A program made the translations under genes and the position numbers. From assembly GCA_025055455.1 (NCBI GenBank), contig JANWXD010000009.1, positions 48,981-112,980 on the forward strand: 64,000 nucleotides of DNA, written 5' to 3'. Of the stretch, positions 35,418-44,489 are shown piece by piece. Under the pieces are notes generated by a model. It was given only the letters and a program-made list of their open reading frames with translations. It had not been told where the DNA came from and searched no databases. Origin of the DNA: Bryobacteraceae bacterium (GTDB lineage: Bacteria; Acidobacteriota; Terriglobia; Bryobacterales; Bryobacteraceae). Position 1 is the stretch's first letter; each line of letters opens with the position of its first letter.

Positions 35418-36281
35418 ATGCGCTTGCTGCGCTTTTCGGAACTCGTACTGATTGTTTATTTCGTCTATGCCATCGTCGTCTCGCAGGTGCTTCCGGTGAA
35501 AGCTTCGGTGCCCCGGACGGTGTTCGTCGTCAACGTGACGGTGTTGGCGGGGATCCTCCTGCTCGCTTATGCCGACGGGTTGCGGCGTCGGCGACCTCTT
35601 TCGATCATGCGGGATTGGTTTCCGCTGCCGTTGGTGCTGCTGGCGTACCGGCAAATGGGCTGGTTTGCGCCGGCGCACCATACCTACGAGCTCGAGCGAG
35701 GCTGGGTCGTCTGGGACCGTGTGTTCTTGTACGACCTCAAAGTTCGTGCGGCCGTGGAGGTTCTCGGGCCCGTGTTCCCGTCTGTGCTCGAGATCGCGTA
35801 CTCGCTGGTGTACGTGATCCCTCATTTCTCGCTCGCCGTCTTGTACGTGTACCGCCGGCGCGCGCGCGCTTCGGCGTTCCTTTCGGTTTTCGTGCTGGCG
35901 GTTCTCGGCGCATACGCGCTGTTTCCCTACTTTCCCTCCGAGCCGCCGCGGACCGTCTTCCCGGACCAAGACCTGCCCAGCTACACGACCGTCTTCCGCC
36001 AGTTCAATTTGTGGCTGCTGGGCGGCTGGGGAATCCACACCAGCGTATTTCCGAGCGCCCATGTTTCGGGGGCATTTTCGGCAGCGTTCGCGATGCGGCG
36101 TCTGTTGCCGGAAAAGCCCTGGGTGGGACGGACGTTGCTCGTGCTGGCGATCCTGATCGCGCTCGCGACCGTCTACGGCCGCTACCACTATTTGGTAGAC
36201 GCCCTGGCCGGCATCGCCCTGGCCCTCGTGGCCTTCCTATTTCGGGAACCGGCTCCGCAATCCCCGAGTCCCGCCCGCTGA
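35418..36281 (+). CDS. Membrane PAP2-family phosphatase (AUR1-like)
   Basis: 287 residues from the ATG at 35418; an ATG at 35388 would leave only 3 bases to the divergent gene, so the later start is preferred. Six or so membrane helices. The PAP2 active-site residues are FPSAHVSGAFSAAF (PSxH block) and TVYGRYHYLVDALAGI (R-x5-H-x3-D-like block, HYLVD). The layout WFAPAHHTYELERGWVVWD before the core resembles inositol phosphorylceramide synthase-like PAP2 proteins rather than small undecaprenyl-PP phosphatases. Function may be lipid phosphate hydrolysis or head-group transfer; the substrate is not known. No lipid gene is adjacent. Confidence 0.82.
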   Translation: MRLLRFSELVLIVYFVYAIVVSQVLPVKASVPRTVFVVNVTVLAGILLLAYADGLRRRRPLSIMRDWFPLPLVLLAYRQMGWFAPAHHTYELERGWVVWDRVFLYDLKVRAAVEVLGPVFPSVLEIAYSLVYVIPHFSLAVLYVYRRRARASAFLSVFVLAVLGAYALFPYFPSEPPRTVFPDQDLPSYTTVFRQFNLWLLGGWGIHTSVFPSAHVSGAFSAAFAMRRLLPEKPWVGRTLLVLAILIALATVYGRYHYLVDALAGIALALVAFLFREPAPQSPSPAR

Positions 36282-36427
36282 GCTTCTGCCTCGGGGCCGA
36301 AGCCAGCCGGTGGAAGGGCACGGGCTTGGCCACCGGCAGATTCCGGTCTCGAATCATGATTTCCTTGCCGGCGCGGACGCATTGCCACTACGTGCGAGCC
36401 GGTTGTTGAGCTCGGCTCTCGAACGGT

Positions 36428-36530
36428 CGTCACGCGGCCAGGAAACGGCCCAAGTAAACACCCGGTGAGGCGCACAACGTGCGCCAGCCCAGCGTCGTCA
36501 TGGGGCCAGGAAACGGCCCAAGTGGACACC
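36428..36530. repeat. Two 35-bp direct repeats flanking a hairpin, at the metH 3' end
   Basis: Two copies with a 68-base period (36428-36462 and 36496-36530), 31 of 35 positions identical, each with the exact core GGCCAGGAAACGGCCC. Between them is a perfect hairpin, GGCGCAC-AAC-GTGCGCC (36469-36485). The second copy ends 3 bases before the metH stop codon on the minus strand. The arrangement repeat-hairpin-repeat is like a REP/BIME element or a small mobile remnant. It could also work as the metH terminator. Confidence 0.6.
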
Positions 36531-36533
36531 AGC

Positions 36534-39500
36534 CTACGCCTCCACCGGCTGGGCGGCTTCGACGGTGAAGTAGATGCAGTCGGGGTGGTGGAAGACGAGC
36601 GCGCTGACGCTCGCCTCGGGCTCCATCATCATGCCCTCGGTGAGCCGCACGCCGATTTCTTCCGGGCGGAGCAGCTTCCAGATGCCTTGCTGGTCGTCGA
36701 GGTTGGGACAGGCCCCGTAGCCGAAGCTGTAACGCTTGCCCCGATAGCGGGCCTGGAAGCGGTCGTGCATGGTCATGGACGGAGGATCCGGAAAGCCCCA
36801 GTCTTCGCGGATGCGTCGGTGCAGCCATTCCGCCGCCGCCTCCGCCGTTTCGAGCGCCAACGCCTGCAGCGCATGGGCCTTGAAATATTCGCCCTCCTGT
36901 TTGCAGGCTTCGGCACGCTCGCGGATGCCCTCGCCCGCTGTGACCACAAAGATCGCGATGTGGTCGCGCCGGCCCTCTTCCGGATCGAGCACGAAATCGC
37001 TCAAGCAAAGTCCGTCCTCCCGCGGCTGGCGGCCGAACCGGAAGGTGTACAGCGGCTCCACCGCGCGCGGAGCGAACACATGAATGGCGTTGCCTTCCCG
37101 CTCCGCCTCGAAGAATTGCCACACGGCGCGGACCTTCATGAAGGTGGCCGCCTCGCGCTTCAAGTCCTCGATCCGGTGGTAGAGTTCGAGCGCTTTCGGG
37201 TCGCGCTCGGCCAGGCGCCTCTCGAAGTTGCCGCGGAAGCCGAGGTGTTTGCCGAACAGCATGTTCGGGTTCAGGTAACTCCAGATCTCGGCCAAATGCG
37301 GAATCGTTCGGACCTTGCGATCCAGGTAGGGCGCTTCGGGAATGGGGATGTCGGTGCGCACGCGCGCGCTGCGGGCCTCGCTGACCGGCCGTGCTTTTCG
37401 GGGCTCCTCCGCTGCCGCAAACTCGGAGGGCCGGTGCGCACGAAGCACCTCCTCGCGCCGAGTGGGATCCATCAGATCGTTCAGCACGCGCAACCCGGCC
37501 ATGGCGTCGCGGCAGTAGCACACCGCCTCGCCGTAGGCGGGCGCGATCTTGAGCCGCGTGAATTTCTCCGAAAGCGCCGCGCCGCCCACCAGCAGCGGCA
37601 CCCGGACGCCCGCCTCCCGGAGATCTCCAGCCGTGACGACCATCTGTTGTGCGCTTTTCACCAGCAGCCCGGAAAGCCCGATGACGTCCGGCTGGTGTTC
37701 TTGATAGGCGCGGATGAGCTCTTCGGGCGGGACCTTGATGCCGAGATTGATCACTTGGTAGCCATTGTTGGCGAAAATAATCTCCACGAGGTTCTTGCCG
37801 ATGTCATGCACATCGCCCTTGACCGTGGCCAGGATCACCTTGCCGCGCACGGCGGTTTCGGCCTTTTCCATGAACGGCTCGAGATAGGCCACGGCGGCCT
37901 TCATGGCTTCGGCGGACTGGAGCACCTCGGCCACGATGAGCTCGTTGTTGTTGAACAGCCGTCCAACTTCCGTCATGCCGGCCATGAGCGGGCCGTTGAT
38001 GATGTCGAGGGGCGCAGCGCCCTCGGCCAATTTGCGGTCGAGGTCTTCGATCAACCCGTCTTTGGTCCCCTCGATGATGTACCGCGCCAGGCGCTCGTCC
38101 AGGGTGAGCGGCCGCTCCTGTTCCCGCTTGCGCCGCGTGCGTTCGCGAAAATGCGCCGTGATGGCGGCGATGTGGTGCTGATTGATGGCGATCTTTTGCT
38201 CTCGGCTCTGGAGGCGCCAATCTTCCGGCGCCAGCCGCAGCCAGTCGTCTTCGGCCTCTGGCGGCGGCGTATTGAACAGGAGGTGCTCCGCCAGTCGGCG
38301 CTCCTCCTCCGGGATGGAGGCAAAACGCTCCAGTTTCTCGGCGTTGACGATCGCTAGGTCCAGCCCCGCCTTCGTGGCGTAATAGAGAAAGACCGAGTTG
38401 ACCACCTCGCGCGCCGCCGCCGGTAGCCCGAAGCTGATGTTGGATATCCCGAGGATCGTTTTCACGTACGGGATGCGTTCCTTGATGAGCCGGACCGCTT
38501 CGATGGTCTCCACGGCGCCGCCGATGTAGTTCTCGTCGCCGGTGGCGCAGGGAAACACGAGCGGATCGATGATGATGTCCTCGGGCGGGATGCCGTATTT
38601 CTCCGTCAGCAAGCGCACGGAGCGCTCGGCCACGGCAAGTTTGCGCTCGCGGGTGAAGGCTTGGGCCTGAACGGGGTCCTCGTCGATGGTGCCCACGATG
38701 ACGGCAGCGCCGTAAGCCCGCGCCAAGGGACAGACGCGGCGGAATTTCTCTTCGCCGTCCTCGAGGTTGATGGAGTTGATGATGCTTTTGCCTTGACACC
38801 AGGTGAGAGCTTCTTCGAGCGCCGCCGCATCGGTGGTGTCGATCATGATGGGGACTTTGACTTTCCGGATCAGGCGGTCATAGAAGCGGGGGATGTCGAC
38901 CCGCTCGTCCCGCTCGCTTTGCTGGAGGCAGACGTCCACGATGTGGGCGCCGTTGCGCACCTGCCGCCGGGCGATCTCGCTGGCCTCCTCCCATTTCTCC
39001 TCGCTGATGAGCTGGCGGAACAGCCGGGATCCCACCACGTTGGTGCGCTCGCCCACGATCAGCGGCCGGTTGCTCTCCTCGGCCTCGACCAGTTCGATTC
39101 CGGAATAGTACGCCCGCCGACTGCGCGGAGGGACTTGGCGCGGCGGTTTGCCTTCGGTGACCTGCGCCAGCGCTCGGATGTGCGCCGGCGTGGTCCCGCA
39201 GCAGCCGCCCACCAGGTTCAGCCAGCCGTTCCGCACGAAGCGCTCGAGCTGTGCCGCCAGAGTTTCCGGCGTTTCCGGGTACCGGCCTTCTTCGTCCGGC
39301 AGGCCCGCGTTCGGGTAGCAAGAGATGCGCGTCCAGGCCATTTCGTGCAGCGTGCGGATGTGATCGGTCATGAATTCGGGCCCGGTGGCGCAGTTGAGAC
39401 CGATCGCGAGCAGGTCCATGTGCGAGACCGACACCCAGAAGGCATCCGCTGTCTGGCCGCCCAGCATGGTGCCGGTGGGTTCGATGGTGCAGGAGACCAT

Positions 39501-40085
39501 TACGGGAATGTCGAAGTCTAGCTCCCGGCGCAGCCGCTGGATGGCCAGCAGCGCCGCTTTCACGTTGCGCGTGTCTTGACAGGTCTCGACGAGCAACAGG
39601 TCGGCGCCACCCTCGACGAGCGCCTGGGCCTGTTCGTAGTAGGCGGTTTCGAGCTCCCGGAACGTGACGCCGCCGGTGACCGTGATGGCCTTGGTGGTGG
39701 GGCCCATGGCGCCGGCCACGAACCGGGGTTTGGCCGTCGTGGAGAACTCCTCGGCCGCCTGCCGGGCCAGCTGGGCCGCCGCACGGTTGATTTCGCCGAC
39801 CCGGTCTTCGAGGCCGTATTCGCCCAGCACGATGCGTGTGCCGCCGAAGGTGTTGGTTTCGATCATGTCGGCGCCCGCTTCGAGATAGGCCCGGTGGATA
39901 CCCAGGACCACATCCGGGCGCGTCAGCGCGAGGTGTTCGTTACAGCCTTCGAGCGAGGGGCCGCCGAAGTCTTCCGCGGTCAGGCGCGCCTGCTGGAGCA
40001 TCGTGCCCATGGCGCCGTCCAGCAGCAGGATGCGCTCTTGCAGGGCGTCGAGAAGACGCTGCTGGCGCGGCCCAATCTTCTGCAT
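36534..40085 (-). CDS. metH: Cobalamin-dependent methionine synthase
   Basis: 1183 residues, full length, with all modules. The homocysteine domain shows LLLDGAMGTMLQ, GLNCATGPEFM and VGGCCGTTPAHIRAL (zinc Cys residues). The folate domain follows with ERTNVVGSRLFR and DTTDAAALEEALTWC. The cobalamin domain has VLATVKGDVHDIGKNLVEIIFANNGY (D-x-H-x-x-G, His is the cobalt ligand), and the activation domain has the S-adenosylmethionine site YSFGYGACPNLDDQQG. It regenerates methionine from homocysteine using methyl-tetrahydrofolate. The 81 bases upstream contain TACAAT (minus strand, 40108-40113), too short for a known cobalamin or SAM riboswitch. Confidence 0.97.
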   Translation of the reverse strand: MQKIGPRQQRLLDALQERILLLDGAMGTMLQQARLTAEDFGGPSLEGCNEHLALTRPDVVLGIHRAYLEAGADMIETNTFGGTRIVLGEYGLEDRVGEINRAAAQLARQAAEEFSTTAKPRFVAGAMGPTTKAITVTGGVTFRELETAYYEQAQALVEGGADLLLVETCQDTRNVKAALLAIQRLRRELDFDIPVMVSCTIEPTGTMLGGQTADAFWVSVSHMDLLAIGLNCATGPEFMTDHIRTLHEMAWTRISCYPNAGLPDEEGRYPETPETLAAQLERFVRNGWLNLVGGCCGTTPAHIRALAQVTEGKPPRQVPPRSRRAYYSGIELVEAEESNRPLIVGERTNVVGSRLFRQLISEEKWEEASEIARRQVRNGAHIVDVCLQQSERDERVDIPRFYDRLIRKVKVPIMIDTTDAAALEEALTWCQGKSIINSINLEDGEEKFRRVCPLARAYGAAVIVGTIDEDPVQAQAFTRERKLAVAERSVRLLTEKYGIPPEDIIIDPLVFPCATGDENYIGGAVETIEAVRLIKERIPYVKTILGISNISFGLPAAAREVVNSVFLYYATKAGLDLAIVNAEKLERFASIPEEERRLAEHLLFNTPPPEAEDDWLRLAPEDWRLQSREQKIAINQHHIAAITAHFRERTRRKREQERPLTLDERLARYIIEGTKDGLIEDLDRKLAEGAAPLDIINGPLMAGMTEVGRLFNNNELIVAEVLQSAEAMKAAVAYLEPFMEKAETAVRGKVILATVKGDVHDIGKNLVEIIFANNGYQVINLGIKVPPEELIRAYQEHQPDVIGLSGLLVKSAQQMVVTAGDLREAGVRVPLLVGGAALSEKFTRLKIAPAYGEAVCYCRDAMAGLRVLNDLMDPTRREEVLRAHRPSEFAAAEEPRKARPVSEARSARVRTDIPIPEAPYLDRKVRTIPHLAEIWSYLNPNMLFGKHLGFRGNFERRLAERDPKALELYHRIEDLKREAATFMKVRAVWQFFEAEREGNAIHVFAPRAVEPLYTFRFGRQPREDGLCLSDFVLDPEEGRRDHIAIFVVTAGEGIRERAEACKQEGEYFKAHALQALALETAEAAAEWLHRRIREDWGFPDPPSMTMHDRFQARYRGKRYSFGYGACPNLDDQQGIWKLLRPEEIGVRLTEGMMMEPEASVSALVFHHPDCIYFTVEAAQPVEA

Positions 40086-40166
40086 CGACCTGAGACCCTT
40101 GCTTCCAATTGTAGCGGTCGCTCGTGGGCTACACCGATTCCGGGCTGGGGCGCCCGAGCGTTTCGC

Positions 40167-41255
40167 TCAGCGTCGGCGAGCCGGATCGGTCTGGGCCAGG
40201 GCCGCCTCCAATGGCTCGGATACGTCGAGCTCGGCGGGAATAGCGATGCCCACGGCTTTGGCGGCCCGGATCAGCTCCAGTTGCAGCGTGGCTAGTCTTC
40301 GAAAGCCGGGAAGGGCCATTCGTCGAATTCCCGAGAGATAAAACGTGGGGTCCTTTCGGAATTTTTCCGTCTCTCTCGACAGCAGCTCGAGAGATTCATG
40401 CACGAACCGGGTGAGGGCTTCAGCGTGCTCGCGCGCGACCAGACGGAATACGGCCAGCACCCGGCCGCCCAGAATCCACTGCAAGACCTTGAAGAGATCC
40501 TTGTATTCGTCCAACCGCGTCCTCAGGCACAACTCCAGAAGCTCGGCGCGGCGACCGACATCTGCCGGAGACGGTTTTTCCACTAAATTCTCGAGCACAT
40601 TGGCCGGCACATATTCCGCGTGGCGGTACCGAATGCACTCGGCGGCGCCGACGACTTTCCGCGCATATCGCCGCAGAGCCGGCCGAAGTTTGCGAAAATC
40701 CCAAGGGTTGTCGACGCCGACGAGCTTCGCCATGTACCGAATGGACATTTTGTCGGTGCCGGCGAGCGCGGCCTCCGAGGCGAGCTCGCACAAGACCCGG
40801 AGTGGCCGGTCGTCGATGATTCGGCCGTACTTTTCGGCGAGGATCTGAATCTCGTCTTCAGGCAATTGCAGCAAGAATTCCACCCAGGAGGCAAACCCTC
40901 CCGGCTCGCGGGAGGCCAGGGCTAGAACGATCATATCCGCCTGCCAGCCGGACAGCCCGGTGACCTTCACGCCCTCGAGGCTTCTCGCAAGGTCGTCGTC
41001 ATCGACCGGCAGGTACAGCATCTCATCTTCGCAGCGCCGCAAGCGCTCCATCGCGTTCTTCCAGGTCAACGGTTCCGGATAGCTGCCGACCCGCACCCAC
41101 CGGCGCGGGTCCGAGGTGCTGTCCCAGTATCGGAGGGTGAATCCGCCCGCTCGGTTCTCCTCGAGCCGAATATCGGTGACGTAAATGTCGAATGCCGAGC
41201 AGAGTTCGTAGTACACCCGAATGACCCGGCGCGCCGCTTTGACTTTAACCGACAT
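40167..41255 (-). CDS. Hypothetical protein, unknown family
   Basis: 362 residues, soluble, mainly helical after a short beta start (VYYELCSAFDIYVTDIRLEEN). Rich in Arg, Leu and Glu. Segments such as RRCEDEMLYLPVDDDDLARSLEG, NPWDFRKLRPALRRYARKVVGAAECIRY and FRLVAREHAEALTRFVHESLELLSRETEKFRKD suggest helical repeats. No signal peptide, membrane segment, catalytic motif or cysteine cluster is seen. It lies just upstream of metH on the same strand and is divergent from the MFS transporter, but sharing a transcript with metH does not explain it. I cannot name a function. Confidence 0.7.
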   Translation of the reverse strand: MSVKVKAARRVIRVYYELCSAFDIYVTDIRLEENRAGGFTLRYWDSTSDPRRWVRVGSYPEPLTWKNAMERLRRCEDEMLYLPVDDDDLARSLEGVKVTGLSGWQADMIVLALASREPGGFASWVEFLLQLPEDEIQILAEKYGRIIDDRPLRVLCELASEAALAGTDKMSIRYMAKLVGVDNPWDFRKLRPALRRYARKVVGAAECIRYRHAEYVPANVLENLVEKPSPADVGRRAELLELCLRTRLDEYKDLFKVLQWILGGRVLAVFRLVAREHAEALTRFVHESLELLSRETEKFRKDPTFYLSGIRRMALPGFRRLATLQLELIRAAKAVGIAIPAELDVSEPLEAALAQTDPARRR

Positions 41256-41344
41256 CCCTATCTAGACCTGCTATTCGGAGTTTCGGCCGCCGGAGGGCCG
41301 AGACAGGCGGCGCAACCTCGAAGGGAAAGCGCGCCGCGTTGTCA

Positions 41345-41350
41345 TATAAT
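41345..41350 (+). promoter_or_regulatory. Perfect -10 box predicting a leaderless MFS mRNA
   Basis: TATAAT ends 6 bases before the GTG at 41357. A start 7 bases downstream falls on the G of GTG. No good -35 is seen 17 bases upstream. Confidence 0.45.
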
Positions 41351-41356
41351 GCCTCC

Positions 41357-42640
41357 GTGACACGACTTAAGACGCGGCACAAGGTTCTGGCGTTTCTGTT
41401 CCTGCTTTCGATCATTACTTACATCGACCGCGTGTGCATTTCCGTGGCCGGGCCGCGCATGCAGGAAGACCTGAACATTTCCCCCGAACGCTGGGGGTGG
41501 GTCGTAGGGGCCTTCACGATCGCCTATGCCGCTTTCGAGATCCCCAGCGGGGCTCTCGGAGACCGCATCGGGCCGCGCAAGGTGTTGACACGGATCGTGA
41601 TCTGGTGGAGCGTCTTCACCACGCTGACCGGCCGCGTCTCCAACTACTGGCTCCTGCTGTTGGTCCGTTTCCTGTTCGGGGCAGGGGAGGCAGGGGCGTA
41701 CCCGAACTCCTCGGCGAGCATCGCCCGTTGGTTTCCCACGGCCGAGCGGGCGCGCGCACAGGGCGTCGTGTGGATGGCCAGCCGCATCGGCGGCGGGCTG
41801 ACGCCCTTGCTCGTCGTGCCGATCCAACAGCGTTGGGGCTGGCGGATGTCGTTCTACGTCTTCGGGCTGTTGGGCATCGTTTGGGCGTTGGTTTGGTATT
41901 GGTGGTATCGCGATCACCCCTCCCAGAAACGCGGGGTCAGCCCAGAGGAACTCCAAGAAATCGGCGCCGCGGCCCAGCCGGAACCGCACCGCGGTTTGCC
42001 CTGGCGGCAGGTCTTCACGAGCCCCAATCTGTGGACCATCATGCTCATGTACCACGCCTACTGTTGGGGCTCTTACTTCTATCTCTCCTGGCTGCACACG
42101 TACCTGCAAAAAGGGCGTGGCTTCACTGAGAACGAAATGGCGTTGTGGTCCATGCTGCCGTTCGCCATCGGAGCGTGCGCCAATCTGTTCGGGGGCTGGC
42201 TGAGCGACTTCCTGGTCAAACGCTACGGCTTGAAGATCGGCCGGCGGACCGTCGGCGCCGTGGGTTTAGCCCTGGCTGGAGCGGCGATGTTGGGCACGGC
42301 GCTCACCCCGAGCCGAACGCTGGCGGCGCTGCTGCTGGCCATCGGCTACGGCTGCATGGACTGCATGCTGCCGGTAGCCTGGGCCGTGTGCCTGGACGTC
42401 GGTAAGCGATATGCGGGCGCAGTGACGGGCGCCATGAACACGGCCGGCCAAGTCGGCTCGTTTTTATCCTCGGTGGCCTTCGGCTATTTGGTGACGTTTT
42501 TCGGCGACTACAACACCCCGCTGCTGCCCATGTCCGGCATGCTGTTTTTGAGTGCGGCGCTGTTTTTGAAGATCGACCCGACGCGCCCGCTGGTTGTGGA
42601 ACCGGCGCCGGTCCCCGCCGAAGCACCACGTCATGTTTGA
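41357..42640 (+). CDS. MFS transporter, anion:cation symporter-like
   Basis: 427 residues from the GTG at 41357; an earlier TTG at 41339 would overlap the -10 box. Twelve membrane segments are likely. MFS signatures are SIITYIDRVCISVAGPRM, GAFTIAYAAFEIPSGALGDRIGPRKVL (loop 2-3 motif), GAGEAGAYPNSSASIARWFP and GVVWMASRIGGGLTPLL. The pattern is of the ACS family (tricarballylate/hexuronate/sugar-acid type permeases), which import organic anions; no substrate can be named. The last 8 bases overlap the archease start, so the three genes 41357-44489 form one unit. Confidence 0.88.
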   Translation: MTRLKTRHKVLAFLFLLSIITYIDRVCISVAGPRMQEDLNISPERWGWVVGAFTIAYAAFEIPSGALGDRIGPRKVLTRIVIWWSVFTTLTGRVSNYWLLLLVRFLFGAGEAGAYPNSSASIARWFPTAERARAQGVVWMASRIGGGLTPLLVVPIQQRWGWRMSFYVFGLLGIVWALVWYWWYRDHPSQKRGVSPEELQEIGAAAQPEPHRGLPWRQVFTSPNLWTIMLMYHAYCWGSYFYLSWLHTYLQKGRGFTENEMALWSMLPFAIGACANLFGGWLSDFLVKRYGLKIGRRTVGAVGLALAGAAMLGTALTPSRTLAALLLAIGYGCMDCMLPVAWAVCLDVGKRYAGAVTGAMNTAGQVGSFLSSVAFGYLVTFFGDYNTPLLPMSGMLFLSAALFLKIDPTRPLVVEPAPVPAEAPRHV

Positions 42641-43043
42641 AATCCTCGACCATACGGCGGATATCGGCTTTCGGGCCTGGGGCGCCACGCGCGCCGAGCT
42701 GTTCGCCAACGCGGCGCTGGCGCTGGAATCCATCGCGGTCGACATGAGCGACGCCCGGGAGCAGGAGCCTTATCCCATTGCCGCCTCCGGTGAAGACGAG
42801 GAGTCCCTCCTGGTAAACTGGTTGAACGAAGTCCTCTACTACCTGGACGGGAGGCGGGTGGTGATGCGCCGGTTCGACATCGGGGAGCCGGCTCCGTTCC
42901 AGGTGGTGGGCAAAGCGTGGGGAGAGCCCAGAGATCCCGCCCGGCATCCGGGCAAGCTCGTCGTCAAGGGGGTCACGTATCACTTGCTCAAGATTGGAAA
43001 AGATGCCCGGGGCTGGTTTGCGGAGGTCTACCTGGACATTTGA
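42633..43043 (+). CDS. Archease, RtcB cofactor
   Basis: 136 residues from the ATG at 42633, which overlaps the MFS stop. The protein is of the usual archease size, with MFEILDHTADIGFRAWGATRAELF, EDEESLLVNWLNEVLYYLD, and the C-terminal KGVTYHLLKIGKDARGWFAEVYLDI. The Asp of DHTADIGF and the C-terminal Asp/Glu residues bind calcium in characterised homologues. Archease helps RtcB load GMP and turn over. It is followed 3 bases later by rtcB, which confirms the role. Confidence 0.95.
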   Translation: MFEILDHTADIGFRAWGATRAELFANAALALESIAVDMSDAREQEPYPIAASGEDEESLLVNWLNEVLYYLDGRRVVMRRFDIGEPAPFQVVGKAWGEPRDPARHPGKLVVKGVTYHLLKIGKDARGWFAEVYLDI

Positions 43044-43046
43044 GCC

Positions 43047-44489
43047 ATGTCCGAAAAAATTCCCATCGAAGCGATCGACGAGGTCCGCTTCCGCATTCCG
43101 CGTGACGAGCGGCGCGGCATGCGCACCGACGTCGTCGTCTATGCCAGCCGGGAAATCCTCGAGCAAATCCGCAAGGATCTTTCCCTCGAGCAGGCCATGA
43201 ACGTGGCCACGCTTCCGGGCATCGTCGGGCCCAGCCTCGCCATGCCGGACATTCATCAAGGTTATGGCTTCCCGATCGGCGGCGTCGCCGCCACCGACTG
43301 GGAGCACGGCGTGGTCTCGCCCGGCGGCGTGGGCTTTGACATCAACTGCGGCGTCCGTCTGGTGCGGACCAATTTGACGCGCACGGAAGTCGAGCCGCGC
43401 CTGCGCGAGCTGGTCAACCAGACCTTCCGCGACATCCCGTGCGGCACCGGCGGCGCGGGCCACCTCCAGATCACGGAAAAGCAACTGGACGAAGTGCTCG
43501 TCAAAGGCGCGCGATGGATGGTGGAAAACGGCTACGGCGAGCCGGCCGACGCCGAGTTCGCTGAGGAGGGCGGCCGGCTGGATGGCGCCGATCCGGACAA
43601 AGTTTCGCATCGGGCGAAGGAACGCGGCCGGCCGCAGCTCGGCACCATCGGCAGCGGCAACCATTTCCTCGAAATTCAGTACGTCGAGCAGATCCATGAC
43701 GAGGCGGCAGCCCGGGCTTTGGGCCTCGAGCTGGGACAAGTAGTCGTACTCATTCACTGCGGCTCGCGCGGACTCGGCCACCAGGTCTGCACCGACTATT
43801 TGGCCCAGATGGGCGCCGCCATGAAGAAGTACAACATTAGCTTGCCGGATCGGCAGTTAGCCTGCGTGCCGATCCAGTCCCCGGAGGGGCAGGCCTACCT
43901 GGCAGCCATGCGCGCCTCGGCGAACTTTGCGTGGGCCAACCGCCAGGCCATCCTGCACTTCTTGCGCGGGTCCTTCGAGAAGGTGTTCGGCAAGAGCGCG
44001 CGGCTGACCCTGATCTACGACGTCTGCCACAACATCGCCAAACGAGAGCGGCACACCGTCAACGGCGAAAAGCGGGACGTGCTCGTGCACCGCAAGGGGG
44101 CGACGCGGGCTTTTCCGCCCGGACATCGCGAAATTCCGGCCGCCTACCGTCAGATCGGTCAGCCCGTGCTGATCCCGGGCAGCATGGGCACAGCCTCCTG
44201 GATTCTTGTCGGCGCCGAGGGCGCCATGAAGGAGACCTTCGGCAGTGTTTGCCACGGGGCAGGGCGGCTGCTGAGCCGTACGGCGGCCAAGAAAGGCCGG
44301 GATGCGCGGCAGGTGCTCAAGACGCTCGAGGAGGCTGGCATCGTGGCCAAGAGCGAGACCCGGGACGGGATTCTCGAAGAGATTCCCGAAGCCTACAAAA
44401 ACGTGGACGAGGTGATCGAAGTCGTTCACCGAGCCGGTCTGGCGCGCAAAGTGGCGCGGCTGCGGCCGATCGGCGTCATCAAAGGCTAA
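43047..44489 (+). CDS. rtcB: 3'-phosphate/5'-hydroxyl RNA ligase RtcB
   Basis: 480 residues, full length. RtcB joins RNA ends with 2',3'-cyclic phosphate or 3'-phosphate to a 5'-OH using GTP and manganese. Visible blocks: PGIVGPSLAMPDIHQGYGFPIGGVA, GVGFDINCGVRLVRTNL (metal Cys101), TIGSGNHFLEIQYV, VVLIHCGSRGLGHQVC, VHRKGATRAFPPGH (the guanylylated His lies at the start of this type of block) and the terminal VIKG Lys that contacts the guanine. In bacteria it repairs or splices RNA under stress; no RtcR regulator gene is visible, so control differs from Escherichia coli. Its 3' end overlaps the convergent O-antigen ligase gene by 11 bases. Confidence 0.97.
   Translation: MSEKIPIEAIDEVRFRIPRDERRGMRTDVVVYASREILEQIRKDLSLEQAMNVATLPGIVGPSLAMPDIHQGYGFPIGGVAATDWEHGVVSPGGVGFDINCGVRLVRTNLTRTEVEPRLRELVNQTFRDIPCGTGGAGHLQITEKQLDEVLVKGARWMVENGYGEPADAEFAEEGGRLDGADPDKVSHRAKERGRPQLGTIGSGNHFLEIQYVEQIHDEAAARALGLELGQVVVLIHCGSRGLGHQVCTDYLAQMGAAMKKYNISLPDRQLACVPIQSPEGQAYLAAMRASANFAWANRQAILHFLRGSFEKVFGKSARLTLIYDVCHNIAKRERHTVNGEKRDVLVHRKGATRAFPPGHREIPAAYRQIGQPVLIPGSMGTASWILVGAEGAMKETFGSVCHGAGRLLSRTAAKKGRDARQVLKTLEEAGIVAKSETRDGILEEIPEAYKNVDEVIEVVHRAGLARKVARLRPIGVIKG

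Noticed and set aside
36465..38357. Long plus-strand open frame opposite metH
   Set aside because: MetH is full length with all domains on the other strand; the antisense frame shows only low-complexity shadow sequence.
40086..40166. Cobalamin or SAM riboswitch before metH
   Set aside because: The gap is 81 bases and already holds the -10 candidate; no conserved riboswitch core could be fitted.
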